Below the pieces are notes generated by a model that was not told where the DNA came from, searched no databases, and worked only from the letters and a program-made list of their open reading frames with translations. The position numbers were made by a program, and so were the translations under genes. A stretch of DNA of 64,000 nucleotides from CAJXVY01 sp965660355 (GTDB taxonomy: Bacteria; Actinomycetota; Actinomycetes; Actinomycetales; Microbacteriaceae), in contig CBFHZN010000002.1 in assembly GCA_965660355.1 (NCBI GenBank), forward strand, positions 1 to 64,000. The letters are read 5' to 3'. This document shows positions 44,052 to 51,720 of the stretch, one piece after another; positions within the stretch are counted from its first letter, which is position 1, and each line of letters opens with the position of its first letter.

Positions 44052-44189
44052 CTACTGGCTTTTCTTCCCAAACACAGCATTTGCGCTCAGATAAATAACC
44101 AATCCAAAAAATCCAATGATGCCAACAGCATTGATGGCTATCAGAATCGTTGACAAGTTCATATTCACTGTCATTTCATGAGCGTCCAT
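44052..44189 (-). CDS. 45-aa single-span membrane peptide
   Basis: Small ORF below usual length cut-offs. The product begins MDAHEMTVNMNLSTILIAIN and has one hydrophobic segment (about residues 12-38) and a basic tail ending GKKSQ. GAAAGGA is placed six bases before ATG. It ends 3 nt from the tRNA-Lys gene on the other strand and lies 43 nt after the 81-aa membrane protein, so it may be the last gene of the lycopene-cyclase/peroxiredoxin transcript. No family recognised. Confidence 0.6.
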   Translation of the reverse strand: MDAHEMTVNMNLSTILIAINAVGIIGFFGLVIYLSANAVFGKKSQ

Positions 44190-44232
44190 GCTGAATCCTT
44201 TCGCTGACACCTCAATGTTATCGAGTTATGGC

Positions 44233-44478
44233 TTATTTTTCTTTGCGCGCTTTTAGGCCTTTGATGCTGAGATACAGACCAAGGATGGTGAGACCTGCAA
44301 CGCCAACGTAATCTTGCGGGCCATAACCCTGAACATCAATGTTTGTAGTAACAAAGATTCCGCTGACCAGTGCCACTAGCAAAACCGATAGACCAATTCC
44401 TAGGTTCATACCCGCCAGGGCTTTTGGAGTGTCTTCTGGCTGTAATGGCTTTTTGTTCTTCTTTGGTTTTTCACTCAT
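44233..44478 (-). CDS. Small membrane protein, two helices
   Basis: 81 aa from ATG 44478 (the open frame runs 5' into the peroxiredoxin gene, but the K/P-rich start MSEKPKKNKKPLQPEDTPKAL is natural). Two hydrophobic segments (about residues 24-45 and 55-72) and a basic end. It resembles small actinobacterial membrane proteins without assigned function. It starts 20 nt after the peroxiredoxin stop on the same strand. Confidence 0.65.
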   Translation of the reverse strand: MSEKPKKNKKPLQPEDTPKALAGMNLGIGLSVLLVALVSGIFVTTNIDVQGYGPQDYVGVAGLTILGLYLSIKGLKARKEK

Positions 44479-44497
44479 AAACAAAACACTACTGAAA

Positions 44498-44962
44498 CTA
44501 GATGCCAAGTTGTTTTCTGAGCATCTCAACGTGTCCTTTGGCTTTCACGTTATAAAACGCATGTTCAATGTTGCCCTGCTCGTCAATGACAAATGTTGAG
44601 CGGATGGTTCCTTCGTATTCCTTGCCATACATTTTCTTGAGCCCATAGGCTCCATAAAGCTTTTGGATTTCGTTTTCCGGATCTGAAAGCAAAGTGAAGT
44701 TCAGACTCTCCTTGTCTTTGAACTTTGCAAGTTTTGCTGGCTTATCAGGGCTTACCCCGATAACCGTAAACCCGAGGGATTTCAGAGAGTTCAGATTGTC
44801 TCTAAAATCACATGCCTGATTGGTGCAACCGGGAGTTCCTGCTGCTGGGTAAAAATAAAGAATGGTTTTCTTATCCGCAAACTCTGTGCTTGAAAACTCT
44901 TTTTCTTCGCTGTCGGGTGCTTTGAAATCTGGTGCCTTGGTGCCTGCTTCTAATTTGCTCAT
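44498..44962 (-). CDS. bcp: Peroxiredoxin, Bcp/PrxQ family, 2-Cys form
   Basis: 154 aa. Peroxidatic C46 and resolving C51 in PAAGTPGCTNQACDF, the classical atypical 2-Cys arrangement. It reduces peroxides with thioredoxin as reductant. Starts 28 nt after the lycopene cyclase gene at 44991 on the same strand and may be co-transcribed, which would fit protection of a light-absorbing membrane (inference). Confidence 0.93.
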   Translation of the reverse strand: MSKLEAGTKAPDFKAPDSEEKEFSSTEFADKKTILYFYPAAGTPGCTNQACDFRDNLNSLKSLGFTVIGVSPDKPAKLAKFKDKESLNFTLLSDPENEIQKLYGAYGLKKMYGKEYEGTIRSTFVIDEQGNIEHAFYNVKAKGHVEMLRKQLGI

Positions 44963-44990
44963 TGGATTAATAAGCTATTCCCGCTTTGGG

Positions 44991-45290
44991 CTATTCCCCT
45001 TTGGAGGGTTTTATTTTCACCCACACCAACATGGTCATGGTCACAAGCGCAAATCCGAAAAATAGGTCCTCCACCGGCGCAAAGGCAACGCGGGTTCCAC
45101 CGATAACTTCTGGGTTATAAGTAACGATTTCATTGAAGGTCAGATAGCCATTGGTTAGCAACTGAAAAAACACAACGATCCCATAGGCCAACCAAAAACG
45201 AATATCTGAAAATAGACCCGTTTTGAAAATAAAGATCTCGGCAAGTACAACTGCAACAATGGCAATTTGAGCTAGCAGGAAATAGGGCAT
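44991..45290 (-). CDS. crtYd: Lycopene cyclase subunit, pair 1 (CrtYd-type)
   Basis: 99-aa membrane protein with three helices of the heterodimeric actinobacterial lycopene cyclase family. Conserved features are NPEVIGGTRVAFAPVEDLFFG: the acidic PVEDL/PLEEL motif is the proposed proton donor. It starts in a TAATG overlap with the partner subunit. Next to Blh, the product is probably beta-carotene (inference). Assignment as d rather than f type is by context only. Confidence 0.85.
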   Translation of the reverse strand: MPYFLLAQIAIVAVVLAEIFIFKTGLFSDIRFWLAYGIVVFFQLLTNGYLTFNEIVTYNPEVIGGTRVAFAPVEDLFFGFALVTMTMLVWVKIKPSKGE

Positions 45291-45646
45291 TAGTTGCTCC
45301 TGACTTTTCTAAATTTAGCCATCCACTTCTGAACTGTCGGTAGGAAGTTTCTAACGCCTTCCAGGGTGAGCATTGCAGCAATCGGGATGATTATGAAAAA
45401 CAGGTATTCCTCTAGTGGGATATTCAGTGGTCCATAAATCCCCAATGTCTGCTCGGAGTCAAAAAACCAGTGATCTTCCGCAATTGCGTAGGCGTCCCAC
45501 AAGACAAAAAAGGGAACCACGATGGAAAGCGTTTTCAAAACTCTTTTGGGGTCTCTCAAGACTCTGGTGTCGAATGCAATCTCAAGCCACCAAGAGGCAA
45601 TAATCACAAATCCAAGCATGGCCATGTAGGACCATTCTCCAAACAA
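45290..45646 (-). CDS. crtYc: Lycopene cyclase subunit, pair 1 (CrtYc-type)
   Basis: 118-aa three-helix membrane protein, partner of the 44991 gene. Contains SWWLEIAFDTRVLRD and the acidic IPLEEYLFFIIIP motif of the cyclase family. TTG start at 45646 is preferred because the family begins 'WxYxAMLxFV'; ATG 45625 is an alternative. It is divergent from blh with only 38 nt between, so cyclase and retinal-forming cleavage enzyme are likely co-regulated. Confidence 0.85.
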   Translation of the reverse strand: MFGEWSYMAMLGFVIIASWWLEIAFDTRVLRDPKRVLKTLSIVVPFFVLWDAYAIAEDHWFFDSEQTLGIYGPLNIPLEEYLFFIIIPIAAMLTLEGVRNFLPTVQKWMAKFRKVRSN

Positions 45647-45671
45647 TAGGACTCTCTTTCGCGGCGGCTTT

Positions 45672-45684
45672 TAGAATTCTCTCT
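45672..45684 (+). promoter_or_regulatory. Probable -10 box for a leaderless blh transcript
   Basis: TAGAAT (45672-45677) ends eight bases before the blh ATG, so transcription would begin at or next to the start codon. There is no Shine-Dalgarno before blh. No clear -35. Confidence 0.4.
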
Positions 45685-46626
45685 ATGGCATCTGAACTAA
45701 AGCTTTTGAGTCGTCTTCGGTTGACGTCTCGCCTGAGTATTCTATTTGGAATTCTGGTTGGCTTTTTACATTTAGCTACTGGAGGTATTGCGATTGAAGC
45801 GCAGGTGTTGCTTGCACTGATTGCATTAGCAGTTGGCATTCCACATGGGGCGGTGGACCACTTGGTGACTGTTCCGAAGATGGCTTCAATCAGAATGGTA
45901 ATTTTCCTAACCGGCTATCTTGCAGTGGTGGGATTGGCCATTTGGTTCATTCTCTCGGCAAACCTTTTGGGTTTTCAGCTTGTTGTTTTGATGAGTGCGA
46001 TTCATTTTGGAATCGGTGATGCGGCGTTTGTCTCAGAGATTGATTCCAGGTCGAATCAATCTAGATTTCCAAAACTTCCCTATGCTTTGGCAGCTGGCTT
46101 CACACCCGTTGTGATTCCTCTTGTCAACCAGCAAAGCGCTCAAGCATTAGCTGCGGTCAATCCAGACCTTATTGGTTGGGCCGGGGCTTTTGAGAGCTAT
46201 TTGTATTTCGGAATGATAGCGATTGCGTTGATTAGTGTTTTTTGGATGATCGGGGTCAGAAGGTTCGATAATGCTTTAGATATTGGGCTTTTATTGGTAA
46301 TTTCACTAACAGCACCCCCGCTTATCGCCTTCGCTTTTTATTTTGGTTTGTGGCACGCTCTCAGACACACCGGAAGGTTGAGCCTTGAGCTTCCAAGCTC
46401 AATCAAAGCCCATGAGCTGAATCAATCTCTAAAGGCTTTCTGGGCCTCTGTGAACGCGGGTCTTCCCGCGCTAGTTTTAGTGATTGTTTTCACCATTGGT
46501 TTGGCGCTCACAATTGGTTTGAACCTAAGCAGTGAGCTTTTATGGATTCTGCTAGTTGTAATCTGGGCGCTAACGGTGCCACACATGGCACTCACCGCAA
46601 GACTAGACGTTAGGGCGCTGAAATGA
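45685..46626 (+). CDS. blh: Beta-carotene 15,15'-dioxygenase, Brp/Blh family
   Basis: 313-aa integral membrane enzyme that cleaves beta-carotene into two retinal molecules. The iron-ligand histidines sit in conserved motifs: GIPHGAVDH (H54, H59), SAIHFGIGD (H107), WHALRH (H224, H228) and TVPHMA (H300). Retinal production implies a rhodopsin elsewhere in the genome; none is in the window. Its last 4 nt overlap the patB-like gene (ATGA). Confidence 0.92.
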   Translation: MASELKLLSRLRLTSRLSILFGILVGFLHLATGGIAIEAQVLLALIALAVGIPHGAVDHLVTVPKMASIRMVIFLTGYLAVVGLAIWFILSANLLGFQLVVLMSAIHFGIGDAAFVSEIDSRSNQSRFPKLPYALAAGFTPVVIPLVNQQSAQALAAVNPDLIGWAGAFESYLYFGMIAIALISVFWMIGVRRFDNALDIGLLLVISLTAPPLIAFAFYFGLWHALRHTGRLSLELPSSIKAHELNQSLKAFWASVNAGLPALVLVIVFTIGLALTIGLNLSSELLWILLVVIWALTVPHMALTARLDVRALK

Positions 46627-47771
46627 CTGACAGATTAGATCAGCTAAGAAAAAGAAGAAGTGTCAAATGGAGGAAGTTTCCGGGAGATGTGATTCCCATG
46701 CATGTGGCTGAGATGGATTACCCCATAAGTCCAGCTATCAAGGCATCGCTTATTTCCATGATTGAAAATGACGATTTGGGTTATGCCTTTCCTCTTCCCG
46801 AACTGGGAACTTCTTTTAGTGGGTTTTCAAAGCGTCACTGGGGGTTTGAACCTAATCCAGAGATGGTGTTTCCAGTCACCGATGTTGGTGTCGCGGGGGT
46901 TGAATTATTACGGGCATTAATTCCCGAGGGCGGGAAGGTGTTGGTTAACTCTCCGATTTATGCATCTTTCAAAAAATGGATATTGGAATCGAAAAATCAA
47001 ATTGTCGATGCTCCGCTAATGCTTGAAAATCAAGCTTGGGTGTTAGATATTGAGGCCATTGAGAAAAGGTTCATTGAGGGCATAGACGTTTATCTTCTTT
47101 GTTCCCCTCATAACCCAGTAGGGGCGGTTCACTCAGTTGATGATTTGAAGAAAATCGCATCGCTTGCAGAGAAATACAACGTCATTGTTTTAGCCGATGA
47201 AATTCACGCACCGTTGACTCACTCAACTGCCCAGTTTGTCCCATTTGCCTCGGTGAGTGAGCAGGCTAAAAAGGTTGGCATCACAATCACCTCTAGCTCT
47301 AAAAGCTTTAACACCGCAGGCGTCAAAGGAGGTTTGATTTCTTTTGAATCAGAGGAATTGAAAAACAAGGTTATGGAAAAACTGCCAATGGCGGTTCCCT
47401 ATAGAACATCAATTCTGGGAATTGCTGCGATGATTGCAAGCTTTGAGGATTCGGATGGATGGCTTTCGGAAACGGTTGCCACGATTGAATCAAATTTCAA
47501 ACTATTGAATTCTTGGCTGGCGGAGAAAGCTTGGGCTGAAACCTATGAGCAAAACGCAACATATTTGGCGTGGATCAACCTAGAGAACCTTGGAATAGAA
47601 AATCCAGCCAAACAAATTTTGGAACGGGCAAGAGTTTCTTTAGTTCCCGGGGGTGATCACTCAGTTGATGATTTAAGTTATCTCGGGTTTGTAAGGATGA
47701 ATTTGGGCACCTATCCAGAAATCATCGAAGAAGCTCTTGGGCGCATTAGCGCCCTTGAACTATCTCGATAA
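46623..47771 (+). CDS. patB: PatB/MalY-type PLP C-S lyase (aminotransferase class I/II fold)
   Basis: 382 aa. Fold-type I PLP enzyme: substrate N-terminus IPMHVAEMDYPISP is characteristic of MalY/PatB cystathionine beta-lyases, with PLP contacts LCSPHNPVG and ADEIHAPL and the Schiff-base lysine in TSSSKSFNTAG. Releases pyruvate, ammonia and a thiol or sulfide from cystathionine or cysteine conjugates. It is translationally coupled to blh, an unexpected pairing. Its 3' end overlaps crtEb by 26 nt. Confidence 0.88.
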   Translation: MTDRLDQLRKRRSVKWRKFPGDVIPMHVAEMDYPISPAIKASLISMIENDDLGYAFPLPELGTSFSGFSKRHWGFEPNPEMVFPVTDVGVAGVELLRALIPEGGKVLVNSPIYASFKKWILESKNQIVDAPLMLENQAWVLDIEAIEKRFIEGIDVYLLCSPHNPVGAVHSVDDLKKIASLAEKYNVIVLADEIHAPLTHSTAQFVPFASVSEQAKKVGITITSSSKSFNTAGVKGGLISFESEELKNKVMEKLPMAVPYRTSILGIAAMIASFEDSDGWLSETVATIESNFKLLNSWLAEKAWAETYEQNATYLAWINLENLGIENPAKQILERARVSLVPGGDHSVDDLSYLGFVRMNLGTYPEIIEEALGRISALELSR

Positions 47772-48612
47772 TTATCAAGCTGACAACCGCACCAGCAAAG
47801 ATGTTCAACCAGAGAAAACTTCTCCAGCCCCAGTTTGCTTTTTCGCAATCTTCATCTTTGAGATTCCAATAGGGAATGAGGATTCCCAAATAGGGAACCA
47901 GCGCAATTGCCGCAAGTGCAATTCGCCCACCCGCGAACACCAAAAGTAATGCAGCGAGCGCGTAGAGAATAAATGAAAAGCGAACGGTCCAGCGGGCCCC
48001 AATGCTAGTCGCAACCGAGCCGATTTTGGCGATTCTGTCTGCTTTCACGTCTTGCACGGCACCAAATGCGTGAGATGCCATTGACCATAAAAATAAGCTC
48101 AAAACAATAAGCAGTGCTGGATTTTCAAAAACATTTGCCCCAGCCAGAGAAATCCCAAACAACAGTGGTCCGGTGAAGTGTGAGGCGCTGGTAATCGAAT
48201 CTAAAAAGGGAATCTCTTTGAACCTGAGCCCCTTTAGTGAATAGGCAATAACGGTAAATATCGTGATTGCAAGAATCAGATCGCTTGAAACATCACCAAC
48301 CCAAAACAAATAAATCAAAAACGGAGCGCTCAGGGAAACAGCGGTGACGATGGTTGCTCGGTGAAGTTCTGGTGCCAAAAGAGCACCCTCTACGCCACCT
48401 TTTCGAGGGTTTGCGAGATCGCTTTCATAATCAAACACATCGTTGATTCCATACATCAGCAAGTTATAGGGAATCAAAAAAAATACGCTTCCAACCCAGA
48501 AGTTCAGATCGAACTCGCGGGTGATGAGCAAATATGCAACGGCAAAGGGAAAAGCTGTATTAATCCAGGAAATCGGTCTGGATGATGAGATTATTGCAAG
48601 GGTTGATTTCAT
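47746..48612 (-). CDS. crtEb: Lycopene elongase (UbiA-family prenyltransferase)
   Basis: 288 aa with about eight membrane helices. The first aspartate motif NDVFDYESDLANPRKGG is typical of CrtEb-type elongases that add C5 units to lycopene, making C45/C50 carotenoids such as flavuxanthin. The order crtB-crtI-crtYe-crtYf-crtEb equals that of the decaprenoxanthin operon of Corynebacterium. ATGA overlap with crtYf. Confidence 0.92.
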   Translation of the reverse strand: MKSTLAIISSSRPISWINTAFPFAVAYLLITREFDLNFWVGSVFFLIPYNLLMYGINDVFDYESDLANPRKGGVEGALLAPELHRATIVTAVSLSAPFLIYLFWVGDVSSDLILAITIFTVIAYSLKGLRFKEIPFLDSITSASHFTGPLLFGISLAGANVFENPALLIVLSLFLWSMASHAFGAVQDVKADRIAKIGSVATSIGARWTVRFSFILYALAALLLVFAGGRIALAAIALVPYLGILIPYWNLKDEDCEKANWGWRSFLWLNIFAGAVVSLIIIEIVQGR

Positions 48613-48896
48613 AGCTTGATGCGCAAGAAGTTAAACACCGTCGGAATCAACACCAGTGCAACAAGCGTGTAGGCAAAATCTTCTATTGGCGCAACTCCCA
48701 GTCGAATCCCTGAGATCTTTTCAGGGTCATAATCGACGATGCCGGAGGCAATAATCAAATTGTCGAAAACCAGGGTCAAAAAAAGCATTACGGCAGATGC
48801 AATGGCAAGCGGTTTTAGCCTCAGCCACCTGCGCATTAAGAAAGTGTAAAAAGCGAAAATAGCCAGCACCGAGATGGTCAGCAGGATGTAGGTCAT
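48609..48896 (-). CDS. crtYf: C50 carotenoid cyclase subunit, pair 2 (CrtYf-type)
   Basis: 95-aa, three-helix membrane protein of the lycopene cyclase family, with DPEKISGIRLGVAPIEDFAYTL. Adjacent to the elongase, so it most likely cyclises the elongated C50 chain. ATGA overlaps at both ends give tight coupling with crtYe and crtEb. Beta versus epsilon or gamma ring product cannot be told from sequence. Confidence 0.85.
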   Translation of the reverse strand: MTYILLTISVLAIFAFYTFLMRRWLRLKPLAIASAVMLFLTLVFDNLIIASGIVDYDPEKISGIRLGVAPIEDFAYTLVALVLIPTVFNFLRIKL

Positions 48897-49210
48897 TTGA
48901 GCCTCCTCTCTGCCAGTCGATAAACAACCAGTGTTGAATAGCTCAGCAGAATCAAGAAAAACAGTTCCTCAAGCGGAAGCTCGGGGGCAATTAATATCCC
49001 AGAGACATGCTCAGCGGGCCCAATGAAGAAAATCCCAAGTTCAATTCCAACTAAGTCCCAAGCCAGAAAAACTGCAACTCCAATAAACACCGAGATAATC
49101 GTGGCAACCGGCGAAACAAAAAGTGCCAACCCGTGACGCTTATCAATCAGGCTTGTGCCGATAATTGAAAAAATCAGCGCTGCCAGATACCCAAATGCGA
49201 TCAGTTCCAA
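48893..49210 (-). CDS. crtYe: C50 carotenoid cyclase subunit, pair 2 (CrtYe-type)
   Basis: 105-aa, three-helix partner of CrtYf. Carries APELPLEELFFLILLS, the conserved acidic motif, and GIELGIFFIGPAEHVSG. TTG start directly follows the crtI stop. It is clearly diverged from the pair 1 subunit at 45290, which argues for different substrates. Confidence 0.85.
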   Translation of the reverse strand: MELIAFGYLAALIFSIIGTSLIDKRHGLALFVSPVATIISVFIGVAVFLAWDLVGIELGIFFIGPAEHVSGILIAPELPLEELFFLILLSYSTLVVYRLAERRLK

Positions 49211-50788
49211 TTAGCTAAGTCCCTTCCATGTTTCTAAGGTGTCAAGCTCATTCTCGATAGGCCCGTTGGAACTGTCATCGGTTAGATGCTTATAAACAAG
49301 CTCCGCGCCTATTAGGCACATCGGCAGACCGATCCCCGGAATTGTGTTGTGTCCCGAATAGAGAAGATTCTTTAGTTTTTTTGAGCGGTTTTGTGGCCTA
49401 AAGAAAGCACTTTGCCTCAACGTGTGAGCCATTCCCAGTGCGGTCCCGCTCCAAGCATTGAACTCATTCACAAAATCTTGAGGCCCTACGGTCCTTCTTA
49501 CAACGACTCGATCACGAAGATTTTCAATCCCCGCCCACTGGCCAAGTTGATCAATGATTCTGTCAGCCCTGGTCTCTAGGGATTCATCACCCTCGCCGTT
49601 AATGCCACCACTGCCAAGGCTTGGATCTGCGGCTGTGGGAACCAAGATAAATACATTTTCGTATCCATCGGGTGCCACCGTTGAATCGGTTTTAGAGGGC
49701 ATGCAGACATACATGTTCGCAGGGTCAGGAATGCTTCTCTTGCCATCCGCTTTGGCAAACACCTCTTGGAATCCACCCTCCCAGTCCTGGGTGAAAAGCA
49801 GTGTGTGGTGCTCGAGCTGCTCGATTTTTCCCTTGATGCCTAAATAAATCAGCATTGCCGAGGGCCCAGGCTTGCGCTTGGACCAATACGGCTCCGGGAA
49901 GGTTTGTTTGTGCCTGGGAAGCAACTTTGTCTCCACATGATGCAAATCTGCACTGCCAACAACCACATCTGCCTCATATTTGATATCGCCCACCATCACA
50001 CCGGTTGCGTTATCTCCACTGCAGAGAATCTTTGTAACCTCTGAGTTAGTGTGAATTTGAACTCCGTTTTGCACCGCTAATCTCTCGATGGCCTCAATCA
50101 GGGTGTACATACCGCCCTTGGGGTAAAAAACACCGATGTTCATGTCCACATGCGTCATCAAGTGATACATACTGGGAGTCTCATAGGGACTTGCACCCAA
50201 GAAAACACTTGGGTAATCCAAAATCTTTTTCAATCTCTCGTCTTTGAAGTATTTCCCTGCGTAACTATCCAACGAGGTGGTGAGCAGTTGAACAAACTTG
50301 CCGGCTTGTTTTAACACCTCGGCATTTGTGAAGCCTTTGGCATTTTTGAAGTTTGTGTACAGAAAATGCTTCAGGCTTAGGTCATAGGCATTTTCAGCAC
50401 TTGCTACGTATTCATTTAGTTTTTGAGATGCACCTGGCTCAATGCCTTCAAAAAGCTCCTTGTTTTTATCCAAGGAATCCCTAACGATTATTGGCTGTTC
50501 GTAGCCCTCAACTATGGTTTTATAACCTGGATCCAGTTGAACTAAATCCAACTCTTTTTCAGCAGTTGTTCCCATCAGTTTGAAAAACTGGTCAAAGGCA
50601 TCAGGCATCAAATACCAACTTGGACCCATGTCAAATTTGAACCCATCTTTTTCCCACTGGTAAGCACGACCACCGATGCTTTCTCTGGATTCCAGCACGG
50701 TTACATTCATTCCTGATTTGGCAAGCAAGGCGGCTGATGCCAAACCTGCGATACCAGCACCGATTACAACAGCTGTTTTTTGTGTCAA
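49211..50788 (-). CDS. crtI: Phytoene desaturase
   Basis: 525 aa FAD enzyme converting phytoene to lycopene. N-terminal VIGAGIAGLASAALLAKSG dinucleotide fold with ESIGGRAYQWEKDGFKFD, and the C-terminal signature YSGHNTIPGIGLPMCLIGAELV. TTG start overlaps the crtB stop, preceded by AGGAG. Lycopene from this enzyme feeds both cyclase pairs. Confidence 0.95.
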   Translation of the reverse strand: MTQKTAVVIGAGIAGLASAALLAKSGMNVTVLESRESIGGRAYQWEKDGFKFDMGPSWYLMPDAFDQFFKLMGTTAEKELDLVQLDPGYKTIVEGYEQPIIVRDSLDKNKELFEGIEPGASQKLNEYVASAENAYDLSLKHFLYTNFKNAKGFTNAEVLKQAGKFVQLLTTSLDSYAGKYFKDERLKKILDYPSVFLGASPYETPSMYHLMTHVDMNIGVFYPKGGMYTLIEAIERLAVQNGVQIHTNSEVTKILCSGDNATGVMVGDIKYEADVVVGSADLHHVETKLLPRHKQTFPEPYWSKRKPGPSAMLIYLGIKGKIEQLEHHTLLFTQDWEGGFQEVFAKADGKRSIPDPANMYVCMPSKTDSTVAPDGYENVFILVPTAADPSLGSGGINGEGDESLETRADRIIDQLGQWAGIENLRDRVVVRRTVGPQDFVNEFNAWSGTALGMAHTLRQSAFFRPQNRSKKLKNLLYSGHNTIPGIGLPMCLIGAELVYKHLTDDSSNGPIENELDTLETWKGLS

Positions 50789-51678
50789 CGACCCGCTCCT
50801 AGATAGCTATTTATAAGGATTAAAAACTTCTTTCCATTTGCAACACTGATTCGGGTGCTAATAAGTTCCGATGAATCAGTTTTGGCAATCTTTTTATTTA
50901 GGCTTCCGAATAATTCACACGCTGCCTTGACAGCTCTGGCAGCGGATTTAGGGAGCAAAGGGATAGCATTTCTAGCCTTGTCTAACTCAGATTCGATGTC
51001 TGCAACTAGACGTTTTTTGGTTTCCTCATCAAAATTTCCAACATTTACATTCGGGAAATAGCTTCTACCCAACTTAGAAAAATCTGCACTCAGGTCTCTC
51101 AAAAAGTTCACTTTTTGAAAAGCGCTACCCAAGGCCAGCGCTCCTTCATTCATTATTTGATGCTGCTCTGATGTGTATTCGCGGTCATAAATAAAAGCCC
51201 TCAGACACATCAGCCCAACCACCTCGGCTGAACCGTATACATATTTTTTGAAGCTCTGATCATCGTGTTCGGTATCTGTGAGATCCATTTTCATAGAATC
51301 GAAAAATGGTTTCACGATATCTTTTTTTATTCCAACCTCCCGAGCCGTGATTCCAAAGGCGTGCAAAACCAGGTTTGTGCTGTATCCAAGCTGCATTGCT
51401 TGATAGCACTCCCTCTCAAAACTCTCTATTTCCAGTTTAGGATTCAGCTTTGCCTCGACCCTGGCAGCCTCGGCAGCGGAACCATCTACTATTTCATCTG
51501 CCACTCGGACCATGGCATAGATACTTTCTATGTGTTTTCTGATTGCGGGATCTATCAGCCTGGTGGCCATGCCAAAACTAGTTGAGTAAGAGTAAATGAC
51601 TTCACGAGCACTTTTTTGTGCCGCCTGCGAATAAAGATCCAAGCCAGTTGGCTGCTTGGTCGTATCTGAATCAACCAC
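50785..51678 (-). CDS. crtB: Phytoene synthase
   Basis: 297 aa; condenses two GGPP. Both aspartate motifs are present: VRVADEIVDG and NFLRDLSADFSKLGRSYFP. GTG start. First gene of the crtB-I-Ye-Yf-Eb operon. The usual GGPP synthase gene (crtE) is not in the window. The divergent gap to ilvD is 41 nt and contains a perfect palindrome. Confidence 0.93.
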   Translation of the reverse strand: MVDSDTTKQPTGLDLYSQAAQKSAREVIYSYSTSFGMATRLIDPAIRKHIESIYAMVRVADEIVDGSAAEAARVEAKLNPKLEIESFERECYQAMQLGYSTNLVLHAFGITAREVGIKKDIVKPFFDSMKMDLTDTEHDDQSFKKYVYGSAEVVGLMCLRAFIYDREYTSEQHQIMNEGALALGSAFQKVNFLRDLSADFSKLGRSYFPNVNVGNFDEETKKRLVADIESELDKARNAIPLLPKSAARAVKAACELFGSLNKKIAKTDSSELISTRISVANGKKFLILINSYLGAGR

Positions 51679-51701
51679 CCTGAAAGGCTACTCCTTTCGA
51701 A

Positions 51702-51720
51702 TTTGATTAGACTAATCAAA
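51702..51720. promoter_or_regulatory. 19-bp perfect palindrome between crtB and ilvD
   Basis: TTTGATTAGACTAATCAAA has 9-bp arms around a single central A. It fits a MarR-type operator; in Corynebacterium the MarR-family CrtR represses the crt operon. TAGACT (51708-51713) could be the ilvD -10, placing the start point at the ilvD ATG (51720, leaderless), and TCTAAT on the other strand could be the crtB -10. A regulator here could act on both operons. Confidence 0.65.
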
